From NCBI GenBank assembly GCA_020629955.1, contig JAHDCI010000025.1:1-42304 (forward strand): a stretch of 42,304 nucleotides of DNA. The letters run 5' to 3'. A program made the position numbers and the translations under genes. Of the stretch, positions 32,901 to 41,313 are shown in pieces. How positions within the stretch are numbered: the first letter of the stretch is position 1; each line of letters starts with the position of its first letter. Source of the DNA: Myxococcota bacterium (GTDB lineage: Bacteria; Myxococcota_A; Polyangia; Polyangiales; Houyiibacteriaceae). A model generated the notes under the pieces. The model saw nothing but the letters and a program-made list of their open reading frames with translations. It made no database searches and was not told where the DNA came from.

Positions 32901-33800
32901 CGCCTTAAGCAGGGATTCCTCGTGGTGGTCAATGGCTAGCGTCTGAAGCAGCCGGGTCACAGGCGCATCACTTCGAATGGCCCACCTCAGCGAGATGTCC
33001 GCGCGGCGCGCGCGAAAGCTCGGAAGGACCAGAAGTTCGCCATCGAGCGGAAGCTCGCCGAAGGTGGCTCGAAAGGCCTGCCACAGAGGAACGCTCAACG
33101 CCGCGGCAGCTTCGAGTACGCGGGTGCGCCTTTCTTCTTCGCAACGAACGGTGGCGTGAAGGAGCCAATAGATGGCGAGATGAGGATCCGACGCAACGAG
33201 CGGGAGCTCCGCCTCAAAGAGCCTCTCGAGCCGAGCCGCGTTCTTAAAGTGGTGCTCGAATGTACCAACCGCATAGCCCCCGTAGTGCTGCGGGCTCTGA
33301 TCGGTCGTGGTCTTCATTGGCTGCGCGAAAAACCAAACCATCCATTGGTAGCGCTGGAGCAGTTCGGCCGAGCTCGGCGCAGCCGCGCCGACTTTCTTTT
33401 TCGGCCCACCCTTTTTGGATGCCTTTTTCTTGGGTCGATACTTCTCCTCGTAGAGGTCGCCCGAGTAGAAATCATCATCACGCTTTTGCCGCTTGGCACA
33501 CTCGGCGAGGAACTTCTTATAGACCTTCAGCGAGTCGAACTTCGGAAAGCACTCGCGCTCCTCGTGGTCTTGAAAGTAGATCGGTCCTTTCGGATCACGG
33601 AGGTCGAAGAGGAGGTAGTCGTCCCCCTCGTCGTTCAGAATCATGAAGCCCGAAAGGGTTTTATCGATCGCCCCGAAGTACGCGTAATTTCGCGAGAGAT
33701 GCGCAGCGACCAAGTCGTTTTGATACTGAGCGAGCCCTTGGTCTTCGGCTTCGATCGCTTCCGCCGGTACGAGCGCCCCGTAAAACTCTTCGTGTTTCAT
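29967..33800 (-). CDS. large protein with two SUKH-like (SMI1/KNR4) domains, HEAT-like repeats and a WGR-like segment
   Basis: A 1,277-aa protein without signal peptide or membrane helix. Residues ~25-115 resemble a SUKH domain (GFMILNDEGDDYLLFDLRD, then IYFQDHEERE). A Lys-rich linker follows near 122-137. The middle (roughly 300-800) is alpha-helical with HEAT-like spacing, e.g. NLKEIACHALSGVATKPAVFERLM. Around 1000-1052 a WGR-like stretch is seen (GARVGPQTTYDRQVHA then AYAEWEAKRFRAGS). Residues ~1108-1260 look like a full second SUKH domain (ASPTDIDKVETELKCKVPDA, then the GDVFTHVNW and WARLGWTLC regions). SUKH domains occur in immunity proteins and protein-binding scaffolds; no toxin gene is adjacent. 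The ATG is at 33800. Role unknown. Confidence 0.72.
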   Translation of the reverse strand: MKHEEFYGALVPAEAIEAEDQGLAQYQNDLVAAHLSRNYAYFGAIDKTLSGFMILNDEGDDYLLFDLRDPKGPIYFQDHEERECFPKFDSLKVYKKFLAECAKRQKRDDDFYSGDLYEEKYRPKKKASKKGGPKKKVGAAAPSSAELLQRYQWMVWFFAQPMKTTTDQSPQHYGGYAVGTFEHHFKNAARLERLFEAELPLVASDPHLAIYWLLHATVRCEEERRTRVLEAAAALSVPLWQAFRATFGELPLDGELLVLPSFRARRADISLRWAIRSDAPVTRLLQTLAIDHHEESLLKALWLKKVATEKSFPEIEEGLKKLRGASPGVRFLRALLDLRAGKKKSRFLSPLSKSFGKRGVSSEHLLLALHKLLPLVEADPSVHARVCEGALSMLNDKPFSSICLELLAVTSPSPAEKRGYEKRAKAVESIQETIAALQSKDESELANARRARGRLSKTVQLLLARKIASDPSHFQPDDQQWALQTVSGSKFPERVTELTAALAKSNRWVREPFIKKMAPKSARDSNTEVLLRILELPELDSQENFSTKMNIDNLKEIACHALSGVATKPAVFERLMKVMDTPELIIGRHQISEELIDTKGDYTKFAIQHLLSNEQAAEAAKRMIAQKLSGEPEHSLYYLRHKGAESVLIEALRTVTHEGTVGALYSAVRNMGTPRAREAILERLFVDEPSIWRLLDAIKDIWSAKVRKTALRMMKEREDHAAINRYMWGLVDFVGQREPAIELLEFSLSLPVKSAENRAFKKFVLIEGAKLALERSDLALAGRAWREAEQISEPPRSIYHEVRKQTWKDPFEDAKLRAQVEAALQSLSDTSAAGDGAQAKARPAKSKKQSAPGLAKLAKSPLYAIVLRDGHRALFLDDEKKLHYYDGFELGAPPFEAISGHPMVLRPMLKRVKRVDERVMFWKGGSAFVEWMRAGRFVFSWADLNSGGFRNVATPYGMCWACGFAFKDESSAIAMMDAARKDRPAGMKETDPFYLEKKGAILRTYYDKNGKRESGARVGPQTTYDRQVHANEAAAAAAYAEWEAKRFRAGSSIGCIEWSKGIRKTEDMSFSEFWQQRRRNDSESAVWHMGFFPELRSYLRRTKLDKKVTGLSIKVGRGASPTDIDKVETELKCKVPDALREVWLEYGAISWTVGDRGLRLLSPKQLLSRRARQQAWNEDAIANKMSPAERKRLTKTFRRLEVLVEDLEGNPTTLWCAQKSKKGDVFTHVNWKKPTENLWWARLGWTLCTEFSRDLMEALEAELGKAEMKKAYKPKGL

Positions 33801-33964
33801 CCGTGAAGACTAACAGTCCGTTGGGCCGTCGCGCGCTTCTGAATCCTGCCGCGGTACGTTGCCGCACTCCGACGCGATTCAATCGCTCCGACCGATACGA
33901 TGTCAGCCTCTAGATCGGACGCATCTCTGAGCACCACGCTAAGACCGAAAGATGTGGCGCTGAG

Positions 33965-35851
33965 CTACTCAGGTCGTCTTTCCGCTGGCGTATCGTCTTG
34001 TGCCGCTACGTTCATTTGTCGATGGTAGTGAGTGACGATGTGCTGATAGAGGAGCGGTCCGAAGCTCCGGCTTCGCGCTATCGGTAAGGTCTCGAGCTGA
34101 AGTATAAGCGCTCCCGCCGCGTCACGCGTTTCGATTTCACATCGGCACACGCGATCATCTTCGCAGGTCGCACTCATCACCGGTTCCGAAGGACTGGGCG
34201 CCAGGTAGCGCCGCACGTTTGGCCGGGCGGACGACTGCTCCTCGACAAACTGTTCTCGCTGCGTGTACTGCAACACGGTCGGGCCCCAGCGCCGCTCTTC
34301 TCCTTCGCAGGGGGAAGAGAAATGGCGAATCGCAATGGGCCACCCCGCGGCGTTTAGCGTCCATCGTTCCACGTCATTTCCGACGCAGTCTTGCTGACCG
34401 TTCATGAACTGAACGGCATCACGCGTTACCCGTCGACGGCGCGGTCCTTGAGGCTCGTGTCGTTCGATATATACGAGACGGTCGGGGTCCCACGGATCAC
34501 CCGTCATACAATCCTCGAAGGAATCCGGTCGGTGTACTCGTAGCCCAATACGGTCCGGTCCGCGCGTTCTCCAGCCGGCGCTCAGTGCGCCTTCGAGTTC
34601 CGGCGCTGCCACGGGTTCGGCAGGGAGAGAAAGCACCGCGCGTGCGCGCTCTTGCGCGCGTTCGAGGCACTCGCGGGCTTCTGCGGGCAGACTGCTCGGC
34701 ACAGGAGGAAGAGACGCCTCGACCGAGCCGCACCGCTGCACGCGTTCGAGCCCTTCTGCACCGACGCGCCAAAGACCGGCGAGGCTATGCCGGAGTGGAC
34801 TCGCAGGGCCAAAGGAGACTCGCTCTCCGGCACCGGGCAGAAAGCGCTGGGAGCCGCGTCTCATCGGCTGGTCCGATGAAGGATCCACCGCAGCTTCATG
34901 CGCCCAAGCGTGGTCAAAGCGAAGGCAATCCCCTTCGGGCCATACATCATGACGGCTTCGCAGTTCGAATTGCGCGCCCTCCCGTTCCTCTCGTGAACGA
35001 GAGCCAATAAGCACCCGGCCCACGAAATCCATCTCCGAACGCGACCAGAGATCAAGAACAAAGGTATCCTCATCGCTATCCGCCAAGAGCCCGATTACGT
35101 CACCTGTGATTAGGACATCATGAACGCGGTATTCGGCTGCGCGAGGCTCGGTACAACGCCAATACTCCCCCCGGTGACACAGTCTCGTTTGCGCTCCATC
35201 GGACGAAAGACTGGCGGCAATCCAGGTGGAGCCAAATCCCGTACCTTGAGAGAAGTTCGCCCAATGAGGAGGGTCAACACGAGTAACGGAGCGGAAGCTA
35301 TCTTCGCGAAAGTCTCGCCATCCGGAGTTCGAACGGCCTCGGAAAAAGGACGGTAACGGGGAACGATGCGGCGGAAGCATCTGTTCTCTCATGACGCCAA
35401 TCTCGGGCGCGCCCACCTGCGGAAGACGCAAGGATATTGCAATCGGCCCCTCGGCTTCCATCGGCCCGCCAAACTGAGCCTCCACGCCATCTGGGAACTC
35501 TCGAACGACGAGGTATTCGAGCGAGGTTGGAACTTCCGCGAGCTCGACGCATTCGCGGAACGATTCGGCAAGCAAACACGCGTGCCTGCTCATCGGATCG
35601 GTGATCGGCTCGGGTCCCGAACCGGCAACCTCCACGAGATGCAGCGTCCACCCGGCGTCTCTTCGGGTTTTGATCTCTGTGATACGCGCTTCGTTTAAGC
35701 GCGCCCCGAGCTCCGGTGGAGTGGGAGTCTCGGAGCTGGCGCGGACGACCTCGGGGGCTTGTGGACCGGTATGCATCGAGCGTTGCGGCCTGTGCTCGCT
35801 CGCTCCGCAGGAGAAGCTCACGAGAATCACGAAGAGAATCAGAGAACGCAT
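33965..35851 (-). CDS. large predicted lipoprotein, unknown function
   Basis: A 628-aa predicted lipoprotein. From the chosen ATG at 35851 a signal peptide (MRSLILFVILVSFSC) ends in a lipobox-like LVSFSC. The mature part is rich in Arg, Glu and Pro, with scattered cysteines, no internal membrane helix and no domain that I recognise. In-frame starts at 35890 or further upstream would put extra residues before the signal peptide and are less likely; the chosen one has AGGG upstream. Neighbours on the same strand are Lon upstream and the SUKH protein 164 bp downstream, but a terminator separates it from lon. It is probably exported and anchored to a membrane. Confidence 0.68.
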   Translation of the reverse strand: MRSLILFVILVSFSCGASEHRPQRSMHTGPQAPEVVRASSETPTPPELGARLNEARITEIKTRRDAGWTLHLVEVAGSGPEPITDPMSRHACLLAESFRECVELAEVPTSLEYLVVREFPDGVEAQFGGPMEAEGPIAISLRLPQVGAPEIGVMREQMLPPHRSPLPSFFRGRSNSGWRDFREDSFRSVTRVDPPHWANFSQGTGFGSTWIAASLSSDGAQTRLCHRGEYWRCTEPRAAEYRVHDVLITGDVIGLLADSDEDTFVLDLWSRSEMDFVGRVLIGSRSREEREGAQFELRSRHDVWPEGDCLRFDHAWAHEAAVDPSSDQPMRRGSQRFLPGAGERVSFGPASPLRHSLAGLWRVGAEGLERVQRCGSVEASLPPVPSSLPAEARECLERAQERARAVLSLPAEPVAAPELEGALSAGWRTRGPDRIGLRVHRPDSFEDCMTGDPWDPDRLVYIERHEPQGPRRRRVTRDAVQFMNGQQDCVGNDVERWTLNAAGWPIAIRHFSSPCEGEERRWGPTVLQYTQREQFVEEQSSARPNVRRYLAPSPSEPVMSATCEDDRVCRCEIETRDAAGALILQLETLPIARSRSFGPLLYQHIVTHYHRQMNVAAQDDTPAERRPE

Positions 35852-36051
35852 CACGGCCCTAGAGAATACCTTAAGCGAACTTCGGCTCATTCCATTGCCC
35901 GCGAAACGCGCAGCCGCTCGATCGAATTTTGTCATCTCTCGAGTTCCAATATGGAAGCGATATTCCGGTAAGAGCTCGTTTCCTAGGCCAACCAAACGCG
36001 GGTTAGAAGGCCATCGAGACCACCCGGACTCGACGAGAGTGAGGCCCAACG

Positions 36052-36082
36052 CAAAACGCCCCGCACGAGGCGAGGCGTTTTG
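36052..36082. terminator. intrinsic terminator downstream of lon
   Basis: CAAAACGCC (36052-36060) pairs perfectly with GGCGTTTTG (36074-36082) over a 13-nt loop. It lies 18 nt after the lon stop codon. On the minus strand the GC-rich stem ends in a short T run. Probably ends the lon transcript; the flanking A/T tracts could also work in the other direction. Confidence 0.65.
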
Positions 36083-36100
36083 TCGAAGGGGAAGCTCTTT

Positions 36101-38512
36101 CTAGGGGCGCGGCGCGTCTTGGCGCTGTCCTTCAGCGACTTCTTCCTCTGCGAGGCGAAGCGTGAGGCCGTCGGCGTCCGTCAGCGCGTTCGCGAGCACC
36201 TCGTCCATGCGCTTCACGGGCACGAACTCAAGCTCTTGACGAATCTCATCCGGCACTTCCTCAAGGTCCACCGCGTTACGTTCAGGAAGGATGACGCGCT
36301 TGATGCCAGCGCGATGCGCCGCAAGCACCTTCTCTTTGATACCGCCGACCGGAAGCACGCGACCACGAAGCGTGATCTCACCCGTCATCGCAACATCATG
36401 ACGTACGCGAATGCCAGTCAGGAGAGATACCAGCGCGGTCATCATCGTGACGCCAGCGCTTGGGCCATCCTTGGGCATCGCGCCCGCAGGAATGTGGATG
36501 TGAAGGTCGTACTTCTCGAGGAAATCGGGAGCGATCTTGTAGTCCTCAGCGCGGGTACGGACGTAGCTGAGAGCGGCCTGCGCCGACTCCTTCATGACGT
36601 CTCCAAGCTGCCCAGTGAGCTGAAGCTTGCCCTTGCCCTTCATATGCGTCGCTTCGATGAAGAGGATTTCGCCACCCACCGAGGTCCATGCGAGCCCCGT
36701 CGAGACACCCGTCTCGCTGGTACGCTCTGCGACTTCGCTGGTGAAACGGGCGGCACCAAGGAACTCCTTGATGTCATCGGCGGTGTTGAGCTCGAAGGGC
36801 CCTTCGTTCCCTTCCGCGACCTTCACCGCGATGCCCCGAACCACGCTCGCGACCTTCTGCTCAAGGTTACGAACACCAGCTTCGCGAGTGTACGACTCGA
36901 TGAGAAGACGAAGCGCTTCGTCCGAAACCGTCACCTGATCAGGCTTGAGGCCGTGATCCGCGATCTGCTTCGGAAGAAGATGCACGCGAGCGATATCGAG
37001 CTTCTCGCGGCGTGTGTAGCCGGGAATTTCGATGATTTCCATACGGTCGCGAAGTGGCGCCGGAATGGTATCGCCGACGTTGGCGGTCGCGATGAACATG
37101 ACCTTCGAGAGGTTGTACGGAATCTCGAGGTAGTGATCGCTGAACGTATCGTTCTGTTCCGGGTCAAGAACCTCAAGGAGCGCCGCCGCGGGGTCGCCAC
37201 GGAAGTCGCGTCCAACTTTGTCGATTTCGTCGAGCATGAAGATGGGGTTGATCGTGCCCGTCTTTTTCATTCCCTGAATGACCTGCCCAGGAAGCGCGCC
37301 GACGTAGGTTCGTCGGTGACCACGAATCGCAGCTTCATCATGCACGCCGCCAAGGCTGATGCGGTGGAACTTGCGTCCCAGCGACCGAGCGACAGAGCGA
37401 CCGAGCGAGGTTTTACCAACGCCGGGCGGTCCAATCAGGCAGAGGATCGGGCCCTTCTTATCCTTCTTCAGCTTGCGAACGGCGAGGTACTCGACGATGC
37501 GCTTTTTGACCTTCTCAAGACCGGAGTGATCCTCCTCGAGAACCTTGCGAACCTGCGCAATATCGAGGTTGTCCGTCGTCTCCCGCTTCCACGGAATGTC
37601 CAGAATCCAATCGATATAGGTCCGAACAACGGTGTATTCGGCGGAGCCAGCCTGCATTGCGCGGAGGCGCTTGAGCTGCTTGCGGGCGACCTTATCGGCT
37701 TCGCCCGGAAGGTCGTTCTTCGCGATGCGCTCTTCGAGAACTTCGAGGTCGCCGGAGTCACCGTCTTCGTCTCCGAGCTCTTCCTTAATGGCCTTGAGCT
37801 GCTGGCGAAGGACGTACTCCCGCTGGTTCTTGCCCATCTCCTCTTTGATCTGCGAGTTGATTCGCTCGCGCATCTTGAGGATTTCGAGCTGCCGGGTGAG
37901 GAGCCTGAGGACTTTACGAATGCGGTCTTTCGCTTCGAGGGTCTCAAGAAGCTCAGCTTTCTCGTCGACCGGAACATCCAAGTTGGAGGCGACGAGGTCT
38001 GCGAGCTGTCCAGGCTCCTGAATCGAATCGATCAGCGAGCCCGCTTCGCGCGGAAGCTCCGGCATGAGCTGAATCACTTGCTTTGCGATATCGCGCAGGC
38101 TCATCGCAAGCGCTTCCGCCTCGACATCCCCCGACGCCGGCTCTTCAAGCTTGGAGGTTCGCGCCTTGAGATACGGACTCTCTTCGACGAGGGCCTCCAG
38201 GCGGACTCGCATCAATCCTTGAAGGATGAGGCTGTAGTTGCCGGAGCTGTGCTTCAGCGCCTTTAGCACGCGTGCCGCGACACCAACGGGGTACAGATCG
38301 CTCTGCGTGGGGTCGTCCGTGGAAGGGTCACGCTGCGCGAAAATCGCGATCACGCGGGACGTAAGGTTCTCAATATCTTCGACGAGGGCGACAGACTTTT
38401 GTCGGCCGACGTCAAATGGCGCTACCGCGCCGGGGAAAAGCACCGCATTGCGGATGGGCAATACCGGGAGAACATCCGGGAAATCTGTGGTTCCTTCTTC
38501 TTCGTTCGCCAT
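36101..38512 (-). CDS. lon: ATP-dependent protease Lon
   Basis: An 803-aa Lon protease, the usual bacterial LonA size. The N-terminal substrate-binding domain (about 12-205) includes [15 protein letters not shown] coiled-coil linker follows, then the AAA+ module with Walker A GPPGVGKT (361-368), Walker B IFMLDEID (424-431) and the LRDRMEIIE region. The protease domain has the catalytic dyad S685 (in PKDGPSAG) and K728 (in [14 protein letters not shown]). Lon degrades damaged and regulatory proteins in the cytoplasm, often including SOS and division regulators. The ATG at 38512 has AGAGG about 6 nt upstream. It is a single-gene unit with its own promoter and terminator. Confidence 0.97.
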   Translation of the reverse strand: MANEEEGTTDFPDVLPVLPIRNAVLFPGAVAPFDVGRQKSVALVEDIENLTSRVIAIFAQRDPSTDDPTQSDLYPVGVAARVLKALKHSSGNYSLILQGLMRVRLEALVEESPYLKARTSKLEEPASGDVEAEALAMSLRDIAKQVIQLMPELPREAGSLIDSIQEPGQLADLVASNLDVPVDEKAELLETLEAKDRIRKVLRLLTRQLEILKMRERINSQIKEEMGKNQREYVLRQQLKAIKEELGDEDGDSGDLEVLEERIAKNDLPGEADKVARKQLKRLRAMQAGSAEYTVVRTYIDWILDIPWKRETTDNLDIAQVRKVLEEDHSGLEKVKKRIVEYLAVRKLKKDKKGPILCLIGPPGVGKTSLGRSVARSLGRKFHRISLGGVHDEAAIRGHRRTYVGALPGQVIQGMKKTGTINPIFMLDEIDKVGRDFRGDPAAALLEVLDPEQNDTFSDHYLEIPYNLSKVMFIATANVGDTIPAPLRDRMEIIEIPGYTRREKLDIARVHLLPKQIADHGLKPDQVTVSDEALRLLIESYTREAGVRNLEQKVASVVRGIAVKVAEGNEGPFELNTADDIKEFLGAARFTSEVAERTSETGVSTGLAWTSVGGEILFIEATHMKGKGKLQLTGQLGDVMKESAQAALSYVRTRAEDYKIAPDFLEKYDLHIHIPAGAMPKDGPSAGVTMMTALVSLLTGIRVRHDVAMTGEITLRGRVLPVGGIKEKVLAAHRAGIKRVILPERNAVDLEEVPDEIRQELEFVPVKRMDEVLANALTDADGLTLRLAEEEVAEGQRQDAPRP

Positions 38513-38540
38513 CGAAACCTCTCAAAGTGGGGATTCCGGG

Positions 38541-38569
38541 ACCATAGTCAGCCGAATTGCCGGTTGCAA
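38541..38569 (-). promoter_or_regulatory. candidate sigma70-type promoter of lon
   Basis: On the minus strand, TTGCAA (38564-38569) and TATGGT (38541-38546) are spaced by exactly 17 bp, each matching four of six consensus bases. It would start the transcript near 38534, giving a leader of about 22 nt that holds the lon ribosome binding site. No CIRCE element or clear heat-shock-type promoter was seen. Confidence 0.5.
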
Positions 38570-38887
38570 GAACTTCGAACTTTTGCCCTCATTTCGCAGA
38601 GGTCATGTCACGTTTTTGCCGAGAAAACCGAGCGTGCTGCGATAGGGAAAGAAGGCAGCCTCAAAGCGAACCCATTCGTCCCTAAGCAAAGCTGTCACAT
38701 TATCTGTCGATTCAAGACAAAAACGACTCGTTCCGAAGATAACGATTCGGAACTTCTCAAGCGATCTCGGGCATTATCGATCGCGATTCACCACGCCGCT
38801 GTGCGTGTACATACGTGGCAAGAATTGGATGGCGTCTGAGTGCGTAAAAATGCCGCGAAGCGGGATTCGGAGTTAATCAATCGACTG
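38570..38887. other. non-coding region with a perfect hairpin between lon and the PA14 gene
   Basis: No convincing gene lies here. The one clear element is a perfect 8-bp inverted repeat GTTCCGAA/TTCGGAAC (38730-38737 and 38746-38753) with an 8-nt loop. On the minus strand it is followed after a few bases by TTTTT, so it may be a late terminator for the PA14 gene. It could also be an operator. Confidence 0.4.
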
Positions 38888-39802
38888 CTAGGAGGCCCCG
38901 TCGCACGTACCGTCCTGATTTGGACGGAAGAGGTTCTCGTTGACGGCGGAGCCATCGAGTTGAACGTGGACCGCCGCAGCCGCACCCGCCTCGTAGTACT
39001 CGACGGTGACGTAGTGAACGCCAGCGGGTAGTTCGACGGTCTCGTGACTCCAGGTCACCGGGTGGGTGGTCCAATCAGAGATGATGCGCTCGCCGTTAAC
39101 CCGCATCCGATAGCCATCGTCTCCGCCTACGGTGAATCGCACCGCCTGCGGCTCGGCGAGGCGGAGACAGGAACGCGCGCGCATCGAGAAGTTATCCCTG
39201 CCAACGGGCGAAGCATCCGTACCCCAGCGGTAGGCGATTTTCTCCGCTCGCATATACGTCGCTGGCCCTTGGAGCGCGGTTCCGGAATAGAACTCGACGG
39301 ACCACGGCATTTGTGAATACGCATGTGCCTTTAAACCCTGATGCACCGATAGCGTCCCGATGGCAGCAAGAAGCAAGAAGGCGCCGAGCGCGCGCCGAAC
39401 CTTTCGCCAGCGGATCGTGCCCTTTTTCGAGGAGGCATCTCTCAACTTGCCGAGAAGCGTGGTGGTCGCTCGCCGAAGCTCGCGATAGGAAGGCTCACTC
39501 TTGCCTTCTAGATTCTCGAAGAGAGAGACCTGGTGGGTGCTAAGACCGAGCAAGTCTTTGAGTTCGCTTGCGTCTCCCTCGACCTGGTGCTCGCGCAGGA
39601 TGTCGACGACCTCGTGCCCTTCCGAAAGGGCTCGCTGGATCAAGTCGTGAGCGTCTTCGCTATGGCCGTTCTGCCAGAGCGTCTCGGCAGCCAAGAACCG
39701 ACGGTGCGCGAGGGCCAGCCGGTCTCGCGCCTGCTCGCGTCCTTCTATGGTGAAGCGAGCGAGGGTCGCTAGCGCTGATTTTTGCGAAAAATATTCCGGC
39801 AC
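38888..39802 (-). CDS. single-pass membrane protein with C-terminal PA14 domain
   Basis: A 304-aa protein, numbering from the chosen GTG at 39802. The N-terminal ~120 residues are helical and charged (AHRRFLAAETLWQNGHSEDA), perhaps a HEPN- or TPR-like helical bundle, and would lie in the cytoplasm. A basic stretch (RWRKVRR) precedes one membrane helix (about 138-155). The C-terminal half (about 167-290) is a PA14 domain, a beta-sandwich often binding carbohydrate: WSVEFYSG, then TVGGDDGYRMRVNGERII, then LPAGVHYVTVEYYEAG. It would lie outside the inner membrane. A GTG at 39859 would add 19 residues that look non-coding. Nearby sugar-nucleotide genes fit a surface-glycan role, but this is inference. 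Confidence 0.75.
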   Translation of the reverse strand: MPEYFSQKSALATLARFTIEGREQARDRLALAHRRFLAAETLWQNGHSEDAHDLIQRALSEGHEVVDILREHQVEGDASELKDLLGLSTHQVSLFENLEGKSEPSYRELRRATTTLLGKLRDASSKKGTIRWRKVRRALGAFLLLAAIGTLSVHQGLKAHAYSQMPWSVEFYSGTALQGPATYMRAEKIAYRWGTDASPVGRDNFSMRARSCLRLAEPQAVRFTVGGDDGYRMRVNGERIISDWTTHPVTWSHETVELPAGVHYVTVEYYEAGAAAAVHVQLDGSAVNENLFRPNQDGTCDGAS

Positions 39803-40001
39803 CGGTCTTAATCTACCATCCTCGGCGCTCGTATAGCGCACGGACCAACACCAGGCCACAGATTCGCGTACCGCCGAATGTCCTGGGACGCATCACCAAT
39901 GCGGTCATCTTTGGCCTTGGATTTGAATACTCCGGCCTTGCTTCGCATCGGATGCACGAGTAAAGCCTCACGGACACATTCGAGTGTCGAAAGGGTAAAC
40001 G

Positions 40002-41312
40002 ATGAAACTGTGCATGGTCGGCACCGGATATGTAGGACTTGTCAGCGGAGCATGCTTCGCCGAGACGGGCCAACAGGTGGTGTGCGCGGATGTAAATGTT
40101 GAGAAGATCAAGGTCCTCGAAGACGGAGGGATCCCGATTTTCGAACGTGGTCTCGATGATGTCGTCCGGCGCAACGTGTCGGAGGGGCGCCTCGGATTTA
40201 CTTCAAACGTGACCGAAGCCATCGCCGACGCGACTGCGATCTTCGTCGCGGTGGGGACGCCGCCGAGAGGCGATGGAGGCGCGGACCTCTCTGCCGTCGA
40301 TGCGGTCGCGGAGACGGTTGCAAAGCACGCGACTCGCGAGTGTGTCCTCGTGCTAAAGAGCACTGTTCCCGTGGGAACCAATGCGCGCGTTCGCAATCTC
40401 GTGAAAGACGCCGCTCATAAAATTCACGTCGTCTCAAACCCTGAATTCTTGAAAGAGGGCGACGCGGTCAACGACTTCCTTCACCCCGACCGAGTCGTGA
40501 TCGGATGTGACGAAGACGACGATTTCGCGAAGAGCACGATGTCGCGCCTTTACCACCCGGTTTGCCTGTCGAAAGAGCGAATCGTCTGGATGGATCCCGC
40601 GAGCGCGGAACTCACCAAGTACGTCTCCAACACCATGCTCGCCATGCGTATCTCGTTCATGAATGAGATCGCGGGTCTTTGCGAAAAGGTCGGGGCAGAT
40701 GTGCACTCGGTAAGGCACGGCGTTGGCTCCGATTCACGAATCGGCCCCAAGTTCCTCTACGCCGGTCCGGGGTATGGCGGCTCCTGTTTTCCGAAGGATG
40801 TCAAAGCGCTCGTTCACACCGCGCGTGAGCACGGCCTTGAACTCGAGCTCGCAGCGACCACCGATCGCGTCAATGACCGTCAGAAGGGGGTCATCTTCCG
40901 TAAGCTGAAGGCCGCAATGCCGGATGGCATCCGCGGGAAGAAGGTCGCTGTCTGGGGAATCTCGTTTAAGCCGCGGACCGACGACATCCGCGAAAGCCCT
41001 TCCCTGACGCTGATCGATGCGTTGATCGCCGAGGGTGCAGAAGTGGTTGCTCATGACCCGGAAGCCGCGGAGAACGCGAGCGAAAGGTACGAGGGGAAGG
41101 TCACATTCGCCACCGACCCGTACGTGGCGACAGAGGGCGCAGATGCGCTCTGTCTCCTTACGGAATGGCGTCTCTACCAGAACCCCAACTTCGAAAAGGT
41201 GAAAGAGCTGATGCGTTCACCTCTACTGATTGACGGCCGGAACGTATGGTCCGGCTATGGACTCCGCTCGCAGGGGTTCACTTACGAAGGCATCGGCGTC
41301 CGAGGAAGCTAA
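40002..41312 (+). CDS. ugd: UDP-glucose 6-dehydrogenase
   Basis: A 436-aa UDP-glucose dehydrogenase, the usual length. It oxidises UDP-glucose to UDP-glucuronate with two NAD+, making a precursor for capsule, exopolysaccharide or lipopolysaccharide. The NAD-binding Rossmann motif GTGYVGLVSG lies at 7-16. Other family motifs are VAVGTPP (82-88), KSTVPVGT (119-126), SNPEFLKEGDAV (145-156) and GPGYGGSCFPKDVKAL (255-270), with catalytic C262. The ATG at 40002 has AAGGG about 7 nt upstream. A second nucleotide-sugar dehydrogenase starts one base after its stop, so the two are co-translated. The gene symbol is by family; tuaD or udg would be equivalent. Confidence 0.94.
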   Translation: MKLCMVGTGYVGLVSGACFAETGQQVVCADVNVEKIKVLEDGGIPIFERGLDDVVRRNVSEGRLGFTSNVTEAIADATAIFVAVGTPPRGDGGADLSAVDAVAETVAKHATRECVLVLKSTVPVGTNARVRNLVKDAAHKIHVVSNPEFLKEGDAVNDFLHPDRVVIGCDEDDDFAKSTMSRLYHPVCLSKERIVWMDPASAELTKYVSNTMLAMRISFMNEIAGLCEKVGADVHSVRHGVGSDSRIGPKFLYAGPGYGGSCFPKDVKALVHTAREHGLELELAATTDRVNDRQKGVIFRKLKAAMPDGIRGKKVAVWGISFKPRTDDIRESPSLTLIDALIAEGAEVVAHDPEAAENASERYEGKVTFATDPYVATEGADALCLLTEWRLYQNPNFEKVKELMRSPLLIDGRNVWSGYGLRSQGFTYEGIGVRGS

Positions 41313-41313
41313 A

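Noticed and set aside
36080-38266. 728-codon plus-strand frame opposite lon
   Set aside because: It is antisense to an unmistakable Lon protease and its translation has no recognisable domain.
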